Source: Schistosoma mansoni
Taxonomy: Eukaryota > Platyhelminthes > Trematoda > Strigeidida > Schistosomatidae
DNA length: 64,000 nucleotides
Reading direction: 5' to 3'
Assembly (NCBI RefSeq): GCF_000237925.1
Contig: NC_031502.1
Span: 15,364,434 to 15,428,433 of the forward strand
The translations under genes were made by a program, and so were the position numbers. The notes beneath the pieces are model-generated. The model made no database searches and was not told the origin of the DNA. It worked only from the letters and a program-made list of their open reading frames with translations. Below, one piece after another: positions 57,611 through 64,000 of the stretch (position 1 is its first letter; the number at the start of each line of letters is the position of its first letter).

Positions 57611-57660
57611 GGTTTTCGATGGTGGTCTAGCTTCAATTGACTCATGATTTCAACTTTTAA

Positions 57661-58651
57661 ATTTTCAATGATTATTTCAGCATAAAGTTGTTTCGATAGT
57701 ATAAAATATGTAGTCAAGATGGTAATCTTGTGAACTGCAAAAGTGTACTGTCTCTCTTAATCCATGAAGCTTATTTGATATGGAAGAACGGGTGCATACA
57801 ATATATTGTATCGTGATATCAATGATTACTGAGGTGCTTAATATATACGTAACTATAATTAAAATGTTAGGGACCCATACGAAGCTACTCGAAACAATCC
57901 AGGGAAAAAGAGTGGTTGACAGGTTATCACATGAACAGTATATTCGAAATGAATACAACAAAATTCATTACTGTAATAACACCAAGGTTTCCGTAAATGA
58001 ACTATCATGAAAAATCAGTAATAAATAAGTACATAAAAACACAAATGATCGAGCAAAGATAATGTGGCTTCACATTAAATTATACGTACATAGATCCCAC
58101 ATAATAAGTGAATGCATGATAAAGCTAATACAAGAAAAACGGGAAAGTAATAGAAATCCTGAAGTGAAACAATTACCTTCGGAGTCGTAAAAGGTATTTC
58201 ATTCAAAGATTTGAAGGCATGATAAACTCATTTTTCGTGAAAATACATTATATTCATACACAAAGAATAGCGAAAAATAGCTATTGCTGCGAATATTTAT
58301 TATTAATTAGTGGTATATGTTGCCACTATGAAATCATAATATACTAGGTATAACAATGCAAAATTCCTACATGGTTATCAAGAAAGCGATATTCGTCTTT
58401 GTTGAAAAAGTTTCCAGTATACTTGATGAGAGTTTAGAAGAGACAATTTAGTACAAAAAACATAAGATAACACAAATGTGCCGTAAACGCTTCAGGATAA
58501 AATTACATTGGAGTTTGGTGACCTGACAAAAATACACGTAGAGGTTACTCATATTAGGGTAGAACTAGGTAACTTCAACATAATCATACAATTAAGATTA
58601 TGAAATAGACTAATGTTGAAAACATTGTATGGAAGTATTTTCTTTTCTTGT
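57661..58651. other. 3' flank of TOP1
   Basis: AT-rich; probably includes the TOP1 3' UTR at its right end. The ORFs at 57677-57961 and 57780-58010 overlap on opposite strands and show no family features. Confidence 0.4.
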
Positions 58652-58835
58652 TCAGTCTTCATCGTCAATCATATCTTCATCATCACTTTCCTCAGCTTTA
58701 AGTTTATTTGTACTTCTATCTGAATCAACGTCTAGAAACTTGTAGTCACATGTAGCCATATCTATTGCCCACTGGAATTTTTCTCTTTGAGTTCTGTTAA
58801 AAATTTTCTCAATAGGAACGTTATACTTTTTACAC
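58652..58835 (-). CDS. TOP1: TOP1 last exon
   Basis: One base finishing a split Trp codon, then [20 protein letters not shown] and [12 protein letters not shown], then an acidic tail to TGA at 58652-58654. Vertebrate TOP1 ends a few residues after ...DMADEDYEF, so the ~25-residue acidic extension is a lineage feature. Confidence 0.95.
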
Positions 58836-61800
58836 CTTTTTAAAAGGAATACAAAATAATTACGACTTGAAAATAGATAACTAGCAAAAACAAAGATCAA
58901 CACATGTGGAGCTGATTGGGACCGAGAAAATTGAAATTGGGATAATTGGTTGTAATATTACGACACGATGTATTTCCTATATGGTCTACAGTTTAGGTGA
59001 CATTTGTATAAACAACAGGCTATATCAATAATGGTCTATATTCAGAAAAATAAACCTCTGAATCTAGAAATTCTTCACCTTTGATTATTTGAGCGCTTAA
59101 TTTTTCAAATGGTAGGCCAAACGAGTTGTGTTATTGATACTATTATTGGTCATGAAACATGAAAGAATAAGAAAACAAGCATGTGACAGGATTTCGACCT
59201 CAGGCTGTTCAGTGCTGGACATTTTTACATATAGCATGACGAAATTATTAGTTAATTGTGTTTTCTGGTGAACCTAAAACAACAGCTAATGACATTGTAT
59301 TTGAAAATATAGTGCAACGAAAGTATCAACTCGCCACGTGTGTAGAAATAAAAAATCTAAAGCGAAAATACATGAGGCGATACAATTGCGACTGACCACG
59401 TAGATAAGAATTAAATAGAGTTTTGAACTTAAAATCTACTGTTTTACACTGCTTTATAGAATCAGCTCCTGGAAAGTACATTGTTACCAAAAATACAGAA
59501 AACTTGTTTGACATTCTTCAACCCATCCCATAAATAGCATAAATAGCATTCCGTGCAATGCTTTAAGCTCGTGTACTTATTTCTTTGTTACTGTTTAATA
59601 AGTATAGTCTGGAATGAATGCGGAACGTATTGAATTGAAGTAGGATGGGAAGTCTGTCCCCGAAATTTCAATGTTTCTACTAAACACTCTAAACGGTGTC
59701 GAAATTCGGGAGGAACATTTCACATAGAGAAACTAGTTAAAGATCCTAAGCAAACATTTAAAAATCTGATAAACGCATATGAAGGCTTGAGATTTAATTT
59801 GAGCATTAATGTGGTGGATTTGCGGACGATTCACCAAAAATAATTTTCTGGTAAGTACTTTGAATGACCACTAGCGTCATTTTCCAGAAAAGTTAAACGA
59901 AGCTGAAAATTATGAAGAGGCTTATATATATGCATAGCCATAAGGAATATGATCTTTCGAATGAATGATATCCTGCTAGACCAATACAACACATCTTACC
60001 AAGCAACTGAAATCCGAGGATCGAGGTAGTTCAGTTTACTTGTACTGAGAGCGATCTCTTTATTTTCATCTCGATCAGTTGCTTGAAGCTGCAATTTTGA
60101 TAAAGCCTCTTTAGCAGATGCTAGGCGTTTCTTCAGCTTTTCATAAGCGACCTTCTTGGATGCTTGTTTGTGATTTTTGTAATCTGCTTTTATTTGTTTA
60201 GCTTCAGACGTTATTTCCGAAATTTGCTCACGTTTTGCATCGATCTGCAATATAAGATGAGGAATTGTACGGTATTTGAACCTTCAAAATATGAAATCAG
60301 TGCAAACACAGATTTAGATACATATAAATTTTGAAAAGGATCGAAACGAAATATATAGTAAACAAGTTTTTATTTTCCCGATCTACCATAATGAAAAAAA
60401 CACTGTAATAACAAAACGATGCTTATGTAGTAACTATTGTAGTGCTATCTAATATTCACCACAAGCTACGGACAGTTTGAAAATCCCTATTTAGCTAGTG
60501 ATCTTATTGTCAAATGAAAAAACCCTTACTAAACAATAAAGGAGAGATAAATAAGCAAACAGAAGACATTTATGAATTTGTTTATCAGGCCCTAACACCT
60601 ATTTCTGTTGGTACGGTGAACATGTAAACTGAACATTTATCACCAGATATCTTTTCCAGTTACCTGTCACACAAACTCATGCTGTACGAAGCGATACTTC
60701 GTCAATCTTTGAAAAATGATGATTTCAGTAGTGTCATGCTTCCCTTAACTCATAAAAATGTAGGGCATATTTACTGAACGCAACAGTATACTGTGACTTA
60801 AATTTACGAAGCTAAACGGTAACAGCAATATGAAATGAATATCGCCAGTAAATGAGAAACTTTTTATGTATTCGTTGTGTAAAGGAAGACACGGCAAACT
60901 GTGTGACATTTGTCTCTTTCGACGAATAGTAAAGATAAACTTTGGTGGCGACGCTGCAGATTGTATCTTGTATGACCTCAATCGTCTAAAAACAAGGCAA
61001 GGGAATGTCGCTTACAAATATTAAACTCTAGCATCCCGAGAATGTAGGCAAGACACTAGCTAATAAATCTGGTCTTTTTTAAACTACTCATGTTTGTACA
61101 TGTCAATTTAAATATTTTGGTAAATAATAAACTGGGATTTACCAGAAAATCGCATCATATTTTTTAAAATAAACTTCAAGAAAGTAAGAGAATGAATGTA
61201 CAAAAATAAAACAAACAATAAGTAGTGAGGTATTTTGAGTTGAGCTAAAATGACAGATGCATAGTCAATTAATAACTTTGACCGACTACCGTCTGATATA
61301 TTTTCCATTCAAATCTAAATTTGGTTACAGGATACTGCCGCTAGAAATGTGCATCTTGTTTCGGACACTTCAATTTCTTGGAAAGTTTGTACTTGGTATC
61401 GGAAATTATAGGGTTAGTATTGGGATTTGTAGATATGGTACTCAATCAAATGTCAACATCCCTCTGATGGTGCAAAGAACAAACACAAATGTTTAGTTTA
61501 GTTCACACTTCACTGACAGACTTTGTTGAGTGGAAGGAAGCATTCCATAAGCATCACTATTAGAGCGCATTAAAAAAGGCTGTTGAACAGACATTTTATA
61601 ATTGCTTAATGTGAACTACCTGGATTAACTTTTAATTTTTGATACTGAGATAATAATCTGGTCGAATTTAGGTAAAAAAAATGTTAATGTTGTAAGGTTC
61701 AAGATTAAGATTGTATACACCAATAAAGTCAATGTAATTGGAATACTGAAAAGGTAGTAAGCACACAGAAAAGGACAAGGTTTTTAGCAGTGACAGGCTA

Positions 61801-62736
61801 GTTATAAAATTTATAAATAATTTATCGGCTGTCGTTTTAAAACTGATTTTTCGGTATGAATAACTTGAACAAATTTTACATACCTTTTTCTGTAAATTCT
61901 CCATTGATTTTGCAAAAGATTTCGGAACTGAACGCTGATGGTTACAGAGAACAGCAACTGCTCGATTTGCTCGATTATATGCCAGAAGTTTAGCATGAGG
62001 AGGATCATCAGGATTAGTAAGTCGTTCCAACTGCTCTTCCAGAGTTCGACTTGCATTGTACGTACGAAACACTTTGGCAGTCAAACCATCCATAAGTTCT
62101 CGTAAATACTGATTTAGAACAGTTGTCTAAATGTTTTGTATATATTACAGAAATCTTGAAAGACCTACATTAAGTCGATCAAATAAATCGTCATTTTCTT
62201 TTTTGTTCTTCAGAAATAGTTTGACATTCTTGAAGACGCGTTTAGGAACGGATACAGCATTTTGATAGCGAATAGAATCTTTACCTAAAAAATCGAATTC
62301 AACAACATAAGGTTGTCCGTTCAACTCTTCATGGAGTTTGATGTGTTCATAGCGAAGTGAACAGCAGCCAACAGTATCAGCTTCATCCTCGTCCTTTTCA
62401 TTTCCAGCACGAAGCGCCAACTACAAGTGGAAGCGGAAAAATGACGAGAATGATAAGTAGCTGTGTATGATATATGATCGTCAGGAGCATGAGTTATAAC
62501 AGTTATAAACGATGCAGCAACCATTATATCAAGACTTACAAATGTTTCCTTTAGGCTACCACTCCAAAAAGGTATTTATCATATATTTTGTATTTTCGAG
62601 TTCGAAAATCTAAGCCCTGTATTTTACATGAACTACCATTGATCACCTGACTGATGTAATGAGAGGTGTTTATGCTATTAAAAAATGAAGAATATTTCAA
62701 TAAAGCGATATGAACCCTTCCTTAGAACATCAATGT

Positions 62737-62792
<56 letters not shown>

Positions 62793-64000
62793 TTTAAATG
62801 ACCGCTTAACAGTAACATATCTCTGTAATAAGTAGAAAATGAACAAAAAGAAGGATGACGAGATTTTGAGTAAGCATTTAATAATGATGTGTCTCATTCA
62901 TTACACTAGCCTTTACATCGCCTTAATTAGAAGTTGTCACATTTCATCCGTATGGTAAACATTTGCTGAAAACTCATGTTTTTATAATTGCATAAAAGTA
63001 ATTTAAAAGTTAGGTGATATATACCTTATCGATAAAATACAGCGCAACAGCCCGCTGGCGTATCCGCATTTCTTTGTGCTTGAAATCAGCTCGGTAGTCT
63101 GCTCTAATTTTGTCGATTACTTTATGTAGGCAACGAGCAGTTTCATACTTTTTCCAATCTTTTTCACCCTGGAAAATAATTGTTAATCTCGATGTATAAC
63201 CAACCTTAAGACGAGAGGATGGATTCAGCATTATGTATTTGAAACTATTTTGGATATTTTCGGTCCAGCATGCCAACCAAGTAACACTGTTATCATGTCT
63301 TACTTCTTTCCACTTATGACCTTTTGGAGGAGCAGGAACTTTTGAGTCCTTTGAGCAGTTGATGATAACATCTTCAGGCATTATGCGCTTTTTTAACATG
63401 CCCATTTTAGGGTGGTTGCCACGGCCTCGAAATAGGCCTGGTGGTTCAATACGGAAATTACCGATTCTTTGCTTGTGTCCGTCCAATATGCAGTAACCAT
63501 ATTCATTTTGAATTTGTAGGTTTTCTTCCTTTATCTTCTGTTTTTCCTCCTTAGTTCGGTTTTTCCTTTCCTCACTTAACTTCAAAAAATATTGATGCAT
63601 TTCGCGGAAGTCGCATTTGCTGAGGGATTTAATGGTTCGCCGTTCTTCTTCATTCATTGTCTATTTAACGGAATCCTATATGAAACACAAATTACTTACT
63701 TTCACCCAGTCACGAAAGAAGTTATAGTTGAACACTTCCTTTGTGGTATAATCATGATCCAACATACGTGCGTAAAACCCTGCAACTTCTTCTGCATGAT
63801 CTGATAACTTGATAGGTTTGGAATCATAGTGAAAATGAACAGAGCTAGGCAACCGTTCGTAAGGAGGGGCGAAAAGTGGACCTTTATGTTCTAAGAATTT
63901 CCACTTAACACCGTCATCTTTCTTTTGCTCTTCCCACCACCTCCAAACTTCCTCTTCAGGTTTTTCTTGCTTTTTAACTTTGCTAGGAGAACTAAGTGTA
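58652..64000 (-). CDS. TOP1: DNA topoisomerase I (type IB), N-terminus beyond window
   Basis: Nuclear TOP1 relaxes supercoils by nicking one strand through a 3'-phosphotyrosine. Seven exons give about 608 residues: 63700-64000, 63205-63660, 63025-63168, 62169-62420, 61884-62126, 60000-60244, 58652-58835; all joins keep phase. Motifs: [96 protein letters not shown] (catalytic Lys), [16 protein letters not shown] (catalytic Arg and His) and [14 protein letters not shown], where Tyr (codon 60026-60028) is the nucleophile. The linker in exon 6 is a charged helix pair. The C-terminal tail is acidic ([13 protein letters not shown]). The charged N-terminal domain lies to the right of 64000. Confidence 0.97.
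58836..59999 (-). other. TOP1 intron
   Basis: GTAAGA donor at 59994-59999, acceptor TTTTAAAAAG. No nested gene seen. Confidence 0.8.
60000..60244 (-). CDS. TOP1: TOP1 linker and active-site exon
   Basis: [20 protein letters not shown] and further Lys/Glu-rich helical linker, then [20 protein letters not shown] with the catalytic tyrosine at 60026-60028. Acceptor TTGCAG, phase 0; the exon ends inside a Trp codon (TG|G). Confidence 0.96.
60245..61883 (-). other. TOP1 intron
   Basis: 1.6 kb with GTATGT donor at 61878-61883 and TATTGCAG acceptor. Small ORFs inside (60745-60981, 61257-61496) have no features. Confidence 0.75.
61884..62126 (-). CDS. TOP1: TOP1 core subdomain III exon
   Basis: 81 codons, phase 0: [36 protein letters not shown], then [15 protein letters not shown] with the catalytic Arg and His positions, ending ENLQKK. 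Confidence 0.95.
62127..62168 (-). other. TOP1 short intron, 42 nt
   Basis: GTAGGT donor at 62163-62168 and ACATTTAG acceptor at 62127-62134. The join [14 protein letters not shown] matches the family's RLNTGILNKHLQDL. 42 nt is extremely short but fits the two other tiny TOP1 introns. Confidence 0.9.
62169..62420 (-). CDS. TOP1: TOP1 core exon with catalytic lysine
   Basis: 84 codons, phase 0: [55 protein letters not shown] (catalytic Lys), VFKNVKLFL and FDRLN. Confidence 0.95.
62421..63024 (-). other. TOP1 intron with TA microsatellite
   Basis: Donor GTATAT (63019-63024) and acceptor CTTGTAG. Contains the TA repeat at 62741-62788. Confidence 0.8.
62741..62788. repeat. (TA)n microsatellite in TOP1 intron
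   Basis: About 24 uninterrupted TA units. Confidence 0.97.
63025..63168 (-). CDS. TOP1: TOP1 exon, core subdomain III start
   Basis: 48 codons: [20 protein letters not shown] and [12 protein letters not shown], with the first catalytic arginine region. Continuous in frame with the exon upstream if the 36-nt intron is kept. Confidence 0.94.
63169..63204 (-). other. TOP1 micro-intron, 36 nt, in frame and stop-free
   Basis: GTTGGT donor (63199-63204) and ATTTTCCAG acceptor. Removal joins NPSSRLK to GEKDWKKYE, as in TOP1 of other animals (NPSSRIKGEKDWQKYE). Retention would insert [12 protein letters not shown] with no stop. Confidence 0.88.
63205..63660 (-). CDS. TOP1: TOP1 core exon
   Basis: 152 codons: [80 protein letters not shown] and [12 protein letters not shown]. 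Confidence 0.95.
63661..63699 (-). other. TOP1 micro-intron, 39 nt
   Basis: GTAAGT donor (63694-63699) and AAATAG acceptor; contains in-frame stops, so it must be spliced. Joins NFFRDWVK to TMNEEERR. Confidence 0.9.
63700..64000 (-). CDS. TOP1: TOP1 partial exon at window edge
   Basis: Open to the window end. Reads [59 protein letters not shown] and NFFRDWVK: the start of the conserved core (cap) domain. The exon and the charged N-terminal domain continue beyond 64000. Confidence 0.95.

Larger units (their letters stand above)
57410..57660 (+). mobile_element. Hammerhead SINE (Sm-alpha-like), best-preserved copy
   Basis: In order: 5' part GGTTGCTCAACTTCGTGGAT; tRNA-like pol III promoter with A-box-like AGCTCAGTGG at 57475-57484 and a perfect B-box GGTTCGAATCC at 57526-57536; hammerhead ribozyme at 57553-57610; and 3' part TCTAGCTTCAATTGACTCAT. 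Schistosome Sm-alpha elements are known to combine a pol III promoter with a self-cleaving hammerhead. Moved in trans by LINE machinery, presumably the RTE families present here. Confidence 0.85.

Overview
The window is eukaryotic, AT-rich genomic DNA that is gene-poor, intron-rich and full of retroelement debris. The gene content (ASF1, an RBFOX-type splicing factor, an LDH-family protein, DNA topoisomerase I), very short introns of 36 and 39 nt, RTE-type non-LTR retrotransposons, and a tRNA-like SINE carrying a hammerhead ribozyme (the Sm-alpha type described in schistosomes) together point to a trematode, most likely a schistosomatid blood fluke. This assignment is inference from sequence features; no database was searched.

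Layout. 1-4475: a decayed RTE-type retrotransposon (+) truncated by the window edge, followed directly by a more decayed relative. 5383-13860: last two coding exons of the histone chaperone ASF1 on the minus strand, separated by a 7.9-kb intron containing another RTE copy (8965-12281) and a further endonuclease relic (12376-12830). The first ASF1 exon was not found. 13861-22885: no confident gene; an antisense reverse-transcriptase relic lies at 18876-19845. 22886-36819: an RBFOX/Fox-1 RNA-binding protein gene on the minus strand, with at least eight coding segments; the RRM is split over exons of 54 and 93 nt and a long Ala/Ser/Thr-rich tail ends in the family's C-terminal tyrosine motif.

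36820-45469: noncoding DNA with dispersed repeats, a head-to-head pair of hammerhead SINEs (40996-41570), an LTR-retrotransposon integrase relic and a TA microsatellite. 45470-46453: an intact single-exon LDH-fold ORF (+) whose catalytic histidine is leucine, so it is probably not a normal lactate dehydrogenase. 46454-58651: mostly noncoding, with a SINE fragment, a second antisense RT relic nearly identical to that at 18.9 kb, a GC-rich repeat-like block, a deleted RTE copy and a well-preserved SINE with a complete hammerhead fold. 58652-64000: DNA topoisomerase I (minus strand), seven exons from the core domain to the C-terminus, including the catalytic tyrosine; its N-terminus lies beyond the window.

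The genes do not form a pathway. ASF1, TOP1 and RBFOX are nuclear housekeeping or regulatory proteins encoded on the same strand; LDH is opposite. The most noteworthy items are the LDH pseudoenzyme, the hammerhead SINEs and their inverted pair, the 36-nt in-frame TOP1 intron, the RBFOX exon with an in-frame stop just after its conserved motif, and two RT relics sharing the same inactivating lesions.
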